The notes under the pieces were generated by a model. The model was not told the origin of the DNA. It made no database searches and worked only from the letters and a program-made list of their open reading frames with translations. The position numbers were made by a program, and so were the translations under genes. DNA of 37,534 nt from Geminicoccaceae bacterium (GTDB lineage Bacteria; Pseudomonadota; Alphaproteobacteria; Geminicoccales; Geminicoccaceae): assembly GCA_007694015.1 (NCBI GenBank), contig RECO01000120.1:1-37534 (forward strand), read 5' to 3'. This document shows, one piece after another, positions 8,254 through 17,306 of this stretch. Every line of letters begins with the position of its first letter. Position 1 is the stretch's first letter.

Positions 8254-9198
8254 TCAGTTGCAACGCTCGGCGACGAGCGATGTGGGCGGTCTCGGCTGGG
8301 TGCGGCTCAAAAACAGCTCCGCCAAGATACCGAACAACAAGACCTGCACGCCGATGATCGAAAGCATAATCCCCAACAACAACAACGGCCGATCACCAAT
8401 CGGCATGCCAAAAAATATCCTCAAAACACTCAAATAGATCAACAAACAAAAACCGAAAAATCCGAGAAAGACACCAAGACCGCCGAAGAGGTGGCCGGGT
8501 CTTTGGGCGAAACGGGTGAGCATCAAGACGGTGAGAAGATCGACGAAGCCTTTGAGCAGACGCCGCGTCCCGTACTTCGAGACCCCGTGCTGGCGGGCAT
8601 GGTGGCGGACCGGGAGTTCCACCACCCCATAGCCCCGCGCGGCGGCGAGCACCGGGACGAACCGATGCAGCTCGCCGTACAGCGTCACCTCGTCGAAAAT
8701 TTCGCGGCGGTACAATTTGAACCCACAGTTGAAATCATGCAGGTCGACGCCGGACAACCACGAGGTGACCCGGTTGAAGATCTTCGACGGGAAGGTCTTC
8801 GACCACGGATCTTCGCGGCGCTCCTTCCAGCCGGAGACCAGATCGACACCGGGCTCGAGCGCCGCCAAGAACCGCGGCAACTCGCTCGGGTCGTCTTGCA
8901 GGTCCGCATCCATGGTGACGACCAGGCGGCCACGGCTCGCTCGAATGCCCAGATCGAGCGCTGTGGCCTTGCCGAAATTGCGCCGCAATCGCAAGCCGCG
9001 CACCCGCTCGTCCCGTTCCGCCAGGGCGGCGATGCGTTGCCAGGAGGCGTCGCTGCTGCCGTCGTCGACGAACAGGACCTCGACGATCGGCAGCGCGTGC
9101 GCGTCGGCGGCGGCCCAGATGCGGGCGTTCAACGCCTCGATGGTCGGCGCCTCGTCGAGCAGAGGCACGACGATACTGACCGTTTCCCGAGGGCTCAT
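8254..9198 (-). CDS. GT2 family polyprenyl-phosphate glycosyltransferase (DPM1/GtrB/ArnC type)
   Basis: This 314-residue protein has an N-terminal GT-A domain: VSIVVPLLDE, FVDDGSSD, and the metal-binding DxD in TMDADLQDDP. Two C-terminal membrane hairpins (GGLGVFLGFFGFCLLIYL and LLLLGIMLSIIGVQVLLFG) are typical of enzymes that transfer a sugar from a nucleotide donor onto undecaprenyl/polyprenyl phosphate at the cytoplasmic face. Its ATG overlaps the stop of the upstream gene as ATGA, so the two are translationally coupled. A GTG two codons earlier is the alternative start. The last ~190 bp of the gene are clearly more AT-rich than the rest, with many TTG/TTT codons in the membrane segment. 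Confidence 0.92.
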   Translation of the reverse strand: MSPRETVSIVVPLLDEAPTIEALNARIWAAADAHALPIVEVLFVDDGSSDASWQRIAALAERDERVRGLRLRRNFGKATALDLGIRASRGRLVVTMDADLQDDPSELPRFLAALEPGVDLVSGWKERREDPWSKTFPSKIFNRVTSWLSGVDLHDFNCGFKLYRREIFDEVTLYGELHRFVPVLAAARGYGVVELPVRHHARQHGVSKYGTRRLLKGFVDLLTVLMLTRFAQRPGHLFGGLGVFLGFFGFCLLIYLSVLRIFFGMPIGDRPLLLLGIMLSIIGVQVLLFGILAELFLSRTQPRPPTSLVAERCN

Positions 9199-10658
9199 GG
9201 GCACGCCGCCCCGTCGTCGAGGCGACGGAAGGCGATCCCCTGAAGGCGGTCGTCACGCCCCAGGATCGGCGCCCGCACCTGGCCGACGTCGCGCCCGGAG
9301 CCGTCCGGCGGCAGCGGTGCGTCGTGGCGCCAAAGCAGGATGCAGGGCGCAGCGGCTCCACGCGGCCAGATCGATTCGGGGTAGCCTTGCATGACCACCT
9401 GTCCGGCGTCACCGAGCGCGGCTTGCAGATTGCCCCCCAGATGCATGTCCGAGGTGACGTATCGTGAAGGCGTCATGCCCGCCTCCCGCAGCCCTTCGAC
9501 GAACGCTTCGGTGGGTAGGCGGGTTCGGCATTTGCCGCAATAGGCGGCATCGGTGAGGCCGATGGTGGCGCGCGCGCCCAAGGCGACGACGACGACCAGG
9601 AGGATGGCGAGTGCCGCCCCTGCCAGGCGGGGATGCCCCGGCGGAACCGCCGCGAACAGCACGATCGGTAAGGCGAGCAGCACGGTGATCATCCACCGCT
9701 CGGGGAAATTGACCGCGCCGGCCAAGGGGATGAGCAAAAGGTGCAGGGCGAAGGCCACCACCATGACCCAAGCCAAGGGACGCACCCGTGGCGGCAGTGG
9801 CCCCAGCGCCGGCCACAGCGCGACCAACGCCAAGAGGAGGACCGGCTGCGGGAAGGCCAAAGCCGACCGGACGAGGGCTTGGAGCCCGTCGAGGGCGCTC
9901 CGCCGGGCGGCCGGCTCGATCAAGACTTCCTGGCCGAGGCCGATAAAACTCGGATGGTGGGCCAAAACCCAAAGCGCACTGGGTCCGGCGATCAGGCTGG
10001 CCACGGCCACCACGACCGGGGTGCGCCAGGAGAGGACGAGCCCGCGATATGCCGGCAGCGCCAAGCCGACCAGGAGATAGGCCAGGGCCAACATGACGAA
10101 GTTCCACTTCGCCAACAGGCCGAGCCCGCAGACCACGCCGAACGCCAGGGTGTTGGGCAGGGTCGGGCGTGCCAAAAGCCGGCCCCAGAGCCAAAGGCTG
10201 GTGGCGACGGCGACGGCGAGCGAGGTCGACACCAGGAGATCGCCGTGGGCCAAAAATCCGAGGGTGTAGGTGGCGGCGAGGGCGGCACTGGCGAGGGCCG
10301 CGCGAACGCCATCACCGAGCCAATGCCGCGCCGCCAAAAAGAAGGTGACGTGCAAGGCGGCCAGCAGCAGCGTGCGCAGGACGGTGATCGACAGGAGGCC
10401 AGGGGCGAGGCCGACAAGGTCACTGAGCGCCAGGACCAACCAGGTGACGAGGGGCGGTTGCTGAAACCGATAGCCGAGCGACCAGGCCTGGGCGAAGAGG
10501 ACCTGCTCGGCGTCGTCATAGCCGAGCGAGCCGGGCCAGAGCCAAAGGCGCGTGGCGGCGTGGAGCAGGAGGTAGGCACCGAGCAGCAGCGCCGCGGCAC
10601 CGACGCTTGCGAAGGGGCGCGCGCTCAGTCGGCAGAGGGTTGCGAACACGGGGGCCAT
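9195..10658 (-). CDS. GT39/ArnT-like membrane glycosyltransferase
   Basis: This protein of about 487 residues has some ten membrane helices and the PMT/ArnT hallmark near the first periplasmic loop: WPGSLGYDDAEQVLFAQAWS (acidic pair D48-D49). GT39-type enzymes move a sugar from polyprenyl phosphate to an outer acceptor (lipid A, lipid or protein). Together with the GT2 enzyme it forms a plausible donor-plus-transferase pair, acting at the periplasmic side. Acceptor and sugar cannot be read from sequence. The frame is open well upstream through the divergent regulator, so the start is set at ATG 10658, the first Met before the membrane part; its ribosome site is weak. A late segment CGKCRTRLP may be a small Cys pair in the soluble tail. 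Confidence 0.85.
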   Translation of the reverse strand: MAPVFATLCRLSARPFASVGAAALLLGAYLLLHAATRLWLWPGSLGYDDAEQVLFAQAWSLGYRFQQPPLVTWLVLALSDLVGLAPGLLSITVLRTLLLAALHVTFFLAARHWLGDGVRAALASAALAATYTLGFLAHGDLLVSTSLAVAVATSLWLWGRLLARPTLPNTLAFGVVCGLGLLAKWNFVMLALAYLLVGLALPAYRGLVLSWRTPVVVAVASLIAGPSALWVLAHHPSFIGLGQEVLIEPAARRSALDGLQALVRSALAFPQPVLLLALVALWPALGPLPPRVRPLAWVMVVAFALHLLLIPLAGAVNFPERWMITVLLALPIVLFAAVPPGHPRLAGAALAILLVVVVALGARATIGLTDAAYCGKCRTRLPTEAFVEGLREAGMTPSRYVTSDMHLGGNLQAALGDAGQVVMQGYPESIWPRGAAAPCILLWRHDAPLPPDGSGRDVGQVRAPILGRDDRLQGIAFRRLDDGAACP

Positions 10659-10805
10659 CGACGGGGAGCTTGGAGGTGAGCGGCACTTGCCAGAGGCTCG
10701 GGCCGCCGGCAAGGGCATCGACGGCCGGCATGCGGCGGCAACTGGTGTTGGGCGGGGCCATGATTTACCTTCGAGGCCGTGCATCGTGCCAACGCGGGAG
10801 AGACG

Positions 10806-11495
10806 ATGGCGGGCGGCGGGGTCCTCTTGATCGTCGATGACGATGCGGTCTTGCGCGGCGCCTTGGTGGCCTCGTTGCAGCGCGACCAGCCCTTCACCGT
10901 GCTCGAAGCCGACGACGTCCGAGCCGGGCTGGCGCTCTGGCGGGCCCATGCGGTGGATCTGCTTCTGGTCGACCACGACCTGCCGGAGACGGCGGGCCAG
11001 CCGGTTTGCGCGTTCCTGCGGGCAGAGGGGGTCACGGCGCCGATCATCGTCATGACCGCGCGCGAGGCCACGGCACGCAGCCGCTCGGGGCTGGCCGCGG
11101 GCGCCGACGACTATCTGGCCAAACCGTTCCGCCTCGCCGATCTGCTCGCGCGGGTGCGCGCGCAGCTGCGCCCGGCGGCTCGGGGTGACGACGACGGCAT
11201 CGCCATCGGGCCGTTTACGTTCCGCCGCACCGCCAAGCAGTTGATCGACAGCGCCGCGGGCAAGGTCATCACGTTGACGGCGCGCGAGGCGGCGATCGTC
11301 GAGCACCTCTACCGCGCGGCACCCGAGGCCGTGCCACGGGCGACACTCCTGCAGCAGGTGTGGGGGTATCGGGCCGCAGTCAGCACCCATACGCTCGAAA
11401 CGCACGTCTACCGCCTGCGCCGCAAGCTGGAAGCCGATCCGAAGACACCGCGGCTGCTCGTCACCGAGCCCGGCGGCTACCGGCTGTGTCCTTGA
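10806..11495 (+). CDS. Orphan OmpR-family response regulator
   Basis: This 229-residue protein has a receiver domain (LLIVDDDAVLR, acidic pocket D11-D12; phospho-acceptor D56 in LLLVDHDLP; T84; K106 in YLAKPF) and a C-terminal winged helix (LTAREAAIVEHLY ... THTLETHVYRLRRKLEAD ... TEPGGYRL). The ATG at 10806 has GGGAGAG three to four bases upstream; an earlier in-frame ATG at 10779 has no ribosome site. It is one of only two plus-strand genes, diverges from the glycosyltransferase genes and converges on ytoQ with a 9-bp gap. No histidine kinase is adjacent, because the kinase at 12.0-13.4 kb has its own regulator. Target genes are unknown. Confidence 0.93.
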   Translation: MAGGGVLLIVDDDAVLRGALVASLQRDQPFTVLEADDVRAGLALWRAHAVDLLLVDHDLPETAGQPVCAFLRAEGVTAPIIVMTAREATARSRSGLAAGADDYLAKPFRLADLLARVRAQLRPAARGDDDGIAIGPFTFRRTAKQLIDSAAGKVITLTAREAAIVEHLYRAAPEAVPRATLLQQVWGYRAAVSTHTLETHVYRLRRKLEADPKTPRLLVTEPGGYRLCP

Positions 11496-11504
11496 GCCGA
11501 GAAC

Positions 11505-11963
11505 TCAGGGCAAGCGGCCGCTGATGACGTAGGCGAGCGCGGCGGCCACCTCGCTCGGGGTGCGGCAGACCATCGCCGCCGCCGCGTCGATCTCCTTCAG
11601 CGCGTGGTCGTGCTCGGCGTCGTGCAGGATGACGAGCGGCTTGTCCCAGGCGCTGGCGAGGCCGGCATCGAAGGCGGCGTTCCACTGTTTGTAGCGGTCG
11701 CCGAAGCGGACCACCACGACGTGCGCCTCCTTGATCGCGGTGCGGGTGCGCACGGCATTCAACAGCGCGCCCTTGCGGTCGTGCCAGAAGCGATCGGGTG
11801 CGGGGCCGGTGATGCGCACCCCGCAGTCGTCGCTGGCTGCGTGGTCCGTGACGGGTGCGGTGAAGCGAACGGGCAGATCCGCGGCTTCGATCAGGCGCTG
11901 CAACTCGTCGCGCCAGTCACTGTGGATCTCGCCGGCGAGATAGACGTTCCAACGTTCCGGCAC
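11505..11963 (-). CDS. ytoQ: YtoQ family protein
   Basis: The sequence WNVYLAGEIHSDWRDELQ ... TDHAASDDCG ... VRTRTAIKEAHVVVVRFGDRYKQWNAAFDAG ... KPLVILHD matches the YtoQ family along its length. The family is small and related in fold to nucleoside deoxyribosyltransferases, but its function is not established. The GTG at 11963 is preferred because GGGGGAGG sits five bases upstream, giving 152 residues; ATG at 11978 is also in frame but would contain that ribosome site. It lies 52 bp after the histidine kinase stop. Confidence 0.88.
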   Translation of the reverse strand: MPERWNVYLAGEIHSDWRDELQRLIEAADLPVRFTAPVTDHAASDDCGVRITGPAPDRFWHDRKGALLNAVRTRTAIKEAHVVVVRFGDRYKQWNAAFDAGLASAWDKPLVILHDAEHDHALKEIDAAAAMVCRTPSEVAAALAYVISGRLP

Positions 11964-12015
11964 ACGCACCTCCCCCATTTGCGGACGCCCTCGCCTTAGC
12001 GCCGATCCGTTCCGC

Positions 12016-13389
12016 CTACCAGCGATGGATGGGGTTGCGCGCCAATACCAGCCGGGCGACGAGGCCGGGGGCGGCGTCGTCCAACTCCAGATGCCCGCCG
12101 TGCAGGCGGGCGACCGCATCGACCAGGGCGAGGCCGAGGCCGTGGCCCGGCGTTTCGCGCGCACTGTCGAGGCGGGTGAAGCGGCGCCGGACCTCGTCGC
12201 GACGCTCCCGGGGAATACCGGGGCCGGTGTCGCTGACCGTCACCACCGCCGGGTCGCCGGCCGTCAAGCGCACGGTGACCTTGCCGCCACGCGGCGTGAA
12301 TTTGGCGGCATTGTCCAGGAGATTGGCAATCGCCTGCGCCAGGAGCGCGCCATGGCCGGCGAGCCTTATGTCGGCCTCGAGGTCGGTCTCCAGTTCGAGC
12401 CCGATGTCCTCCAGCACCGCCTCGTAGAGTTCGCAGGCATCGGCCGCAATCGCCGTCAGGCTGACATCCTGGAAGCTCTGCTTGGGGCTGCCGCTTTCGG
12501 CCGTGTTGATGAGGAGCACCGTGCGAAACAGCCGCAACAGGCGATCGAGATCGTCGAGGGCGGCCTCGATCATGTCCCGCGCCGGGCCTTCGCCCTGTAG
12601 CGCCAAGGCGTCCTCGAGGCGCGTGTGCAGGCGCTGGAGCGGGGTGCGCAGATCGTGCGCCACGTCGTCGGTCACCTGGCGCATGCCGCGGATCAGGGCC
12701 TCGCTTTCGGCCAGGAGGCGGTTGATCTGCGAGGCGAGGCGGTCGAATTCGTCACCGCCGCCGCGGCGTTGCGGCAGCCGCACCTCCAAGGCGCCGGCGC
12801 GCACCCGGTCGATCGCCACGTTCATGGCCTCGATCCGCCGCTCGGTCTCGCGGGCGAGGATCAGCCCCCCGGCGATGCCGATCACCAATGCACCGATGAA
12901 GGCGATGAGGAGGCCGCGGTTGAGTGCGCGCTGGAAACCGTCCTGGGCGGCGAGCGTGCGCCCAACCATCAAGACGTAGCCGCCCTCCAAGGCGAAGGTG
13001 CGGGCCTGGGCCCGCACTTGCGCTTCGCCCGGCGGTTCGACGGAGAAGGCGATCGACCCCTCCTGTACCGTGGGCGGTCCCTCCCAACCCGCCAGGTTGC
13101 CGGCGAGCCGTTCGCCCAAGGGGTTGACGAGGAGATAGATGCCGCCCCGATAGGGCTGCGCCGACCGCCGCTCGATCTCGTTCACCAGGGCCGGCAAACC
13201 GCGCTGCCCATAGACCGCCGCCAAGCCCTCGATCTCGGCGGTGATGGCGTTTTCGCTCTCCGCCTCGATCGAACGCTCGGCGATGATCTTGACCCCGCCG
13301 AGCGCCAGGCCGAGCGATGCGAGCAGCAAGCCCACATAGATCAGTGCCTGGCGAAAGGCGGTGGTGCCGGTAAGCCTACGGATCGACAC
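12016..13389 (-). CDS. Membrane sensor histidine kinase
   Basis: The protein has two membrane helices (about 15-35 and 159-179) enclosing a periplasmic sensor of about 120 residues, then a HAMP linker, the phospho-accepting histidine in DVAHDLRTPLQ (about H245), the N box AIANLLDNAAKF, G1 box DTGPGIP and G2 box GHGLGLALV. The frame is open back to an ATG at 13443, but GTG at 13389 is preferred because it overlaps the upstream regulator's end by only 14 bp, giving 457 residues. It is coupled to the response regulator at 13376-14053 and surely forms a pair with it. The periplasmic ligand is unknown. Confidence 0.93.
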   Translation of the reverse strand: MSIRRLTGTTAFRQALIYVGLLLASLGLALGGVKIIAERSIEAESENAITAEIEGLAAVYGQRGLPALVNEIERRSAQPYRGGIYLLVNPLGERLAGNLAGWEGPPTVQEGSIAFSVEPPGEAQVRAQARTFALEGGYVLMVGRTLAAQDGFQRALNRGLLIAFIGALVIGIAGGLILARETERRIEAMNVAIDRVRAGALEVRLPQRRGGGDEFDRLASQINRLLAESEALIRGMRQVTDDVAHDLRTPLQRLHTRLEDALALQGEGPARDMIEAALDDLDRLLRLFRTVLLINTAESGSPKQSFQDVSLTAIAADACELYEAVLEDIGLELETDLEADIRLAGHGALLAQAIANLLDNAAKFTPRGGKVTVRLTAGDPAVVTVSDTGPGIPRERRDEVRRRFTRLDSARETPGHGLGLALVDAVARLHGGHLELDDAAPGLVARLVLARNPIHRW

Positions 13390-14053
13390 TGAGGCGATAG
13401 CCGGCGCCGCGGACGGTGTGGATGAGGGGGCGTTCGTAGCCACGATCGACTTTCTGCCGCAGCCGGGCGATGTGCACGTCGACGACGTTGGTGTGGGGAT
13501 CGAACTGGTAGTCCCAGACCTTTTCCAAGAGCATGGTGCGGGTGAGGACCTGGCCTTCGTGCTGCATCATGCATTCGAGCAGCTTGAACTCGCGCGGCTG
13601 CAGTGTCAGCGGCTTGGCGTTGCGGCTGGCCGTGCGCGCCAGCCGATCCAGCACCAGATCGTCGACCTGGAGGCGGGTCGCCACCACCTCGGGATCACGC
13701 CGGCGACCCAAGGCCTCGATCCGGGCGAGGAGCTCGGAGAAGGCGTAAGGCTTGACCAGATAGTCGTCGGCGCCGGCCTTCAGGCCTTCGACGCGGTGCC
13801 CCACGTCGGCCAGCGCCGAGAGGACCAGAACCGGCGTTTGGTTGCCCGCGGCACGCAGCAGTTCGACGAGGGCCAAACCGTCCTTGCCGGGCAGCATGCG
13901 GTCGACGACCAGGACGTCGTAGGACGACGCCCCGGCCAGGTTGAGACCGGAAACACCGTCGGCCGCGTGGTCGACGACGTGCCCGGCTTCGCTCAGGCCC
14001 TTGATGACGTGTTCGGCGGTTCGCTTGTCGTCTTCGATGATCAAGATGCGCAT
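13376..14053 (-). CDS. OmpR-family response regulator paired with the kinase
   Basis: This 225-residue protein has a receiver domain (MRILIIEDDKRTAEHV, phospho-acceptor D51 in LVVDRMLPG, K101 in YLVKPY) and a winged-helix domain (LQPREFKLLECMMQ ... NVVDVHIARLRQKVD ... TVRGAGYRL). The wording is of the class often annotated as QseB/CusR/PfeR-like regulators, but no metal-efflux or other target operon is adjacent. It is the first gene of a two-gene unit with the downstream kinase. An imperfect palindrome lies about 40-75 bp upstream of its start and may be its own operator. Confidence 0.95.
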   Translation of the reverse strand: MRILIIEDDKRTAEHVIKGLSEAGHVVDHAADGVSGLNLAGASSYDVLVVDRMLPGKDGLALVELLRAAGNQTPVLVLSALADVGHRVEGLKAGADDYLVKPYAFSELLARIEALGRRRDPEVVATRLQVDDLVLDRLARTASRNAKPLTLQPREFKLLECMMQHEGQVLTRTMLLEKVWDYQFDPHTNVVDVHIARLRQKVDRGYERPLIHTVRGAGYRLSVDP

Positions 14054-14093
14054 GATGCTTCGTTGCCTACGAGATCCAGGTTCAACCTAGCGG

Positions 14094-14127
14094 CATGGCG
14101 CCAGGGGTCACCCAGCGCCACGCCATG
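14094..14127. promoter_or_regulatory. Nested inverted repeat upstream of the regulator/kinase pair
   Basis: CATGGCG (14094-14100) and CGCCATG (14121-14127) form a 7-bp inverted repeat around an inner imperfect palindrome (GGCGC ... GCGCC, 14097-14119). It lies 41-74 bp before the response regulator ATG, where an autoregulatory operator would be expected. It could also be chance in GC-rich DNA. Confidence 0.3.
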
Positions 14128-14203
14128 TCATGACTCGTTGGCAACTCGACTACCGCTTGCCAGCTGAACGCTGGCCAAACGAAGCCAACTCGGAAAACCG
14201 CGC

Positions 14204-14221
14204 CGCCAATTGCACTTGGCG
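14204..14221 (-). terminator. Possible argG terminator hairpin
   Basis: On the minus strand CGCCAA-GTGCAA-TTGGCG forms a 6-bp stem 21 bp after the argG stop, followed by GCGCGGTTTTCC. The stem is short and the T-run is only four, so it is a weak candidate. Confidence 0.35.
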
Positions 14222-14241
14222 CCCGCTGTGCCGCAATCGTC

Positions 14242-15450
14242 TCAACGCCGGTTTGCCAAGGTGCGCAGGCGCAGCGCGTTGAGCTTGATGAAGCCCTCGG
14301 CGTCCTTTTGGTCGTAGACCTGATCGGCCTCGAAGGTGGCGAGTTGCGGGTCGTAGAGCGAGTGCGGCGACTTGCGGCCGACGACCTGGGCCGCCCCCTT
14401 GAACAGCTTGAGCCGCACCGTGCCGGTGACGCGCTTTTGGCTCTCGTCGATCAACGCCTGCAGCATGGAGCGCTCGGGCGCGAACCAAAAGCCGTTGTAG
14501 ATCAGCTCGGCATAGCGCGGCATCAGCTCGTCCTTGAGGTGGGCGGCACCGCGGTCGAGCGTCAGGCTCTCGATCGCCCGATGGGCCACCAAGAGCAGGG
14601 TGCCGCCCGGCGTTTCGTAGACGCCGCGGCTCTTCATCCCGACGAAGCGGTTCTCCACCAGATCGAGCCGGCCGATGCCGTGGGCACCGGCGAGTTCATT
14701 CAGCCTGATGAGCAGATTGGCGGGCGAAAGCTTGACCCCGTCGACGGCCACCGGGTCGCCGCGCTCGAAGTCGATCTCGACATAGGCCGGCTGGTTCGGG
14801 GCCTCTTCCGGTGCCACCGAACGGGTGAACATCTCCTCGCTCGGCTCCGTCCACGGGTCTTCCAGGGCCAACCCCTCGTAGGAGATGTGCAAAAGATTGG
14901 CGTCGGTCGAATAGGGCGGCTCGCCCCGCTTGCCCCGCGGGATCGGAATTTGGTGCTTCTCTGCGTAGTCGATCAGCTTTTCCCGGCTGTTCAAGTCCCA
15001 CAAGCGCCAGGGTGCGATGATGCGGATCCCCGGCTCCAGCGCATAGGCGTTGAGCTCGAAGCGGACCTGGTCGTTGCCCTTGCCGGTCGCGCCGTGGGAG
15101 ATGGCATCGGCCCCTGTCTCGCGGGCGATCTCGACCAGTCGCTTGGCGATCAGGGGGCGGGCGATCGAGGTACCGAGCAGGTAGGTGCCTTCGTAGACCG
15201 TATTGGCGCGAAACATCGGAAAGACGAAGTCGCGGACGAATTCTTCACGCAGGTCCTCGATGTAGATTTCCTCGACACCGAGCATTTCCGCCTTGGCACG
15301 CGCCGGCGCCAGCTCTTCGCCCTGACCGAGATCGGCGGTGAACGTCACCACCTCGCACCCATAGGTGTCCTGCAACCAGCGCAGGATGACCGAGGTGTCG
15401 AGACCGCCGGAATAGGCGAGCACGACCTTTTTGGGCTGGAAGTCCGCCAC
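14242..15450 (-). CDS. argG: Argininosuccinate synthase
   Basis: This enzyme joins citrulline and aspartate with ATP to form argininosuccinate, the penultimate step of arginine synthesis. The ATP-pyrophosphatase loop AYSGGLDTS (about 12-20) and the family segments [28 protein letters not shown] and [13 protein letters not shown] are all present. The frame is open further upstream, but GTG at 15450, with AAAGGA seven bases before it, gives 402 residues, the usual length. It is followed by about 190 bp without a gene. No other arginine gene is nearby, so it stands alone. Confidence 0.97.
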   Translation of the reverse strand: MADFQPKKVVLAYSGGLDTSVILRWLQDTYGCEVVTFTADLGQGEELAPARAKAEMLGVEEIYIEDLREEFVRDFVFPMFRANTVYEGTYLLGTSIARPLIAKRLVEIARETGADAISHGATGKGNDQVRFELNAYALEPGIRIIAPWRLWDLNSREKLIDYAEKHQIPIPRGKRGEPPYSTDANLLHISYEGLALEDPWTEPSEEMFTRSVAPEEAPNQPAYVEIDFERGDPVAVDGVKLSPANLLIRLNELAGAHGIGRLDLVENRFVGMKSRGVYETPGGTLLLVAHRAIESLTLDRGAAHLKDELMPRYAELIYNGFWFAPERSMLQALIDESQKRVTGTVRLKLFKGAAQVVGRKSPHSLYDPQLATFEADQVYDQKDAEGFIKLNALRLRTLANRR

Positions 15451-15526
15451 GGGTTTGTCCTTTCCACGACAAAGAAGCGTCGGCCGCAGAAGATAGGCGA
15501 GCCGGCGCAGGGAGCCCAAGCGGTTT

Positions 15527-16651
15527 TCAAGCGACGCCGCGCAACCGTGCCCTACGCGCCAGCAAGTCGACGTCGGCCGCCGCGTAGAGCGTCCCGTAAT
15601 CGGCCGGCTGGTCGGGCCGGCACTCGGCCACGCCGAAGCTGACCCGCGCCGGACCGGCAGGCACACCGAGCGCCGCGTCGGCTGCCAACGCCGCCTGGAC
15701 CTGCTCCAATCGCGCCACCGCCTCGGGCGCCGTCCGTCCGGGCATGAACAGCGCGAACTCGTCGCCGCCGAGCCGCCCCAGCCGATCGGCCGCACCGGCG
15801 GCGGTGCGCAGGGTTGCCGCCACCGTCTGGATGACGGTGTCACCCGTCGGGTGGCCCAGGCCATCGTTGATCGCCTTCAAGCCGTCGATGTCGACGATGA
15901 CCAAAGTCGAGGGGCGCCCGGCCGAGGCCGCAGCGGCCAACTCGGCTTGGACCCGCGCCTCGAACCCGCGGCGGTTGTCGACGCCGGTCAAATGATCGAG
16001 CGTCGCCAGCGCGCGGTTGGTGCTCAAGCTGTGCCCCACATAGCCGAGCACGAGGCACAGGCCGCCGGCGCTGAACAGCGAGGGAAAGACGATCAGCGTG
16101 AACACCCAAGCCACTTCCGCCCCCGCCGCAGGGATCAGCGCCAGCCCGCTGCGGCCGGCCATGGCGAGGCCCAACGCCCCGAAGAAGACCGCGGCCAAGC
16201 GATCCATCGGCCGTGCTACGAGGGGCACGGGTCCGCGCGCCAAGCGCCAAGTGGCGGCGAGAAAGCCCAAGGACGTCAAGGCCGACATGCCCGCGAGGCG
16301 CTGCCCACTCGCCGCAGGCGCCAAACCCGACCAGGCGATGAGGAGCGCGATGCCGAGGCCGATCGCGCCAATCATGGCCCAAGGCGGCGGCGCACCACAG
16401 CGCAGCCAGATCGCACTCCACAGACAGGCGTAGGTGGCAAAGGCGGCCGCCGGCACGAGGAGGGCCGTGGCTACCGGCGACAGCCAGGGGATCAAGAGGA
16501 TCAGGCCCGTGGTCGTCAGCGCCGCGGCGAACGCCCAAGCCAGAACGTCGACCGCGATGTGCGACGGCACCATCCGCCGCAGATGCAGGCTCGCCAGCAG
16601 CATGCAGCCGATGAACAAGCCATTGGCGACCACGATGCCGGCGTGGGTCAC
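15527..16651 (-). CDS. Membrane-anchored diguanylate cyclase (GGDEF)
   Basis: This protein of about 374 residues has six or seven N-terminal membrane helices (to about residue 205) and a C-terminal GGDEF domain: [33 protein letters not shown], and RLGGDEFAL (GGDEF at 295-299). The active-site motif is intact, so synthesis of cyclic di-GMP from GTP is expected. The product-inhibition I-site (RxxD, five residues before GGDEF) reads GAAD, so feedback inhibition by that route is probably absent. The final helix is shortened compared with the usual ALYxAKxxGRN ending. The start is a GTG close after grpE, so it may be cotranscribed with hrcA-grpE. Confidence 0.9.
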   Translation of the reverse strand: MTHAGIVVANGLFIGCMLLASLHLRRMVPSHIAVDVLAWAFAAALTTTGLILLIPWLSPVATALLVPAAAFATYACLWSAIWLRCGAPPPWAMIGAIGLGIALLIAWSGLAPAASGQRLAGMSALTSLGFLAATWRLARGPVPLVARPMDRLAAVFFGALGLAMAGRSGLALIPAAGAEVAWVFTLIVFPSLFSAGGLCLVLGYVGHSLSTNRALATLDHLTGVDNRRGFEARVQAELAAAASAGRPSTLVIVDIDGLKAINDGLGHPTGDTVIQTVAATLRTAAGAADRLGRLGGDEFALFMPGRTAPEAVARLEQVQAALAADAALGVPAGPARVSFGVAECRPDQPADYGTLYAAADVDLLARRARLRGVA

Positions 16652-16688
16652 CCGCCGCGTTTCCTGCCCACGCCCGGCAACGAGGGGC

Positions 16689-17306
16689 TCAGACCGATTG
16701 GTCGACGGGCTCGGGCGTGGCCGCTGCCGGCGCCTTGGCCACGCCGACCATCGCCGGCCGGAGCAAGCGATCGGCGAGGACGTAGCCGTCGGCCATCACC
16801 TCGGCGATGGTGCCCGGCGGGAAATCGGCCGTGGGCACCTCGAACATCGCCTGGTGGCGCTGATGGTCGAACTTCTCGCCCTTTTGCGGCGCCACGCGCT
16901 GCACCTTGTGCTTTTCGAAGGCGCTCAAGAGCGTGCGCTCGGTCATCGCGATGCCGGTGGCCAGATTGCCGGCCCACCCCTCCTGTTCGCGCATCTCGGG
17001 GGGGATGGTGGCCACCGCCCGCCCCAGATTGTCCGCCACCTCCAACAGGTCGCGGGCAAAGCCGGTCACCGCGTAGCGGCGGGCGTCCTCGATTTCGCGC
17101 TGCGTCCGTCGGCGCAGATTTTCCATGTCGGCCAGGGTACGCAGGAGCTGATCCTTCGCCGCCGCGAGCTCCGCTTCCAGGTCGACCTTCGCAGCCGTGT
17201 CGTGCACGGCTTCGGCCGCGGGTTCCGGCGTCGTGGCGTCGGCCGGCGCCGTCTCCGACGCGGGTGTCGCGTCGGGCTCTGCCTGATGTTGGGGCTTATC
17301 GGTCAT
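16689..17306 (-). CDS. grpE: GrpE, nucleotide exchange factor of DnaK
   Basis: This 205-residue protein has an acidic, Ala/Pro/Thr-rich N-terminus (about 1-40), a long helix (LEAELAAAKDQLLRTLADME) and the GrpE core with ENLRRRTQRE, ARDLLEVADNLGRA and the C-terminal beta domain (GTIAEVMADGYVLADRLLRPA). It speeds ADP release from DnaK. The ATG overlaps the hrcA end by 11 bp, the classic hrcA-grpE pairing. The dnaK-dnaJ genes are not in this window. Confidence 0.97.
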   Translation of the reverse strand: MTDKPQHQAEPDATPASETAPADATTPEPAAEAVHDTAAKVDLEAELAAAKDQLLRTLADMENLRRRTQREIEDARRYAVTGFARDLLEVADNLGRAVATIPPEMREQEGWAGNLATGIAMTERTLLSAFEKHKVQRVAPQKGEKFDHQRHQAMFEVPTADFPPGTIAEVMADGYVLADRLLRPAMVGVAKAPAAATPEPVDQSV

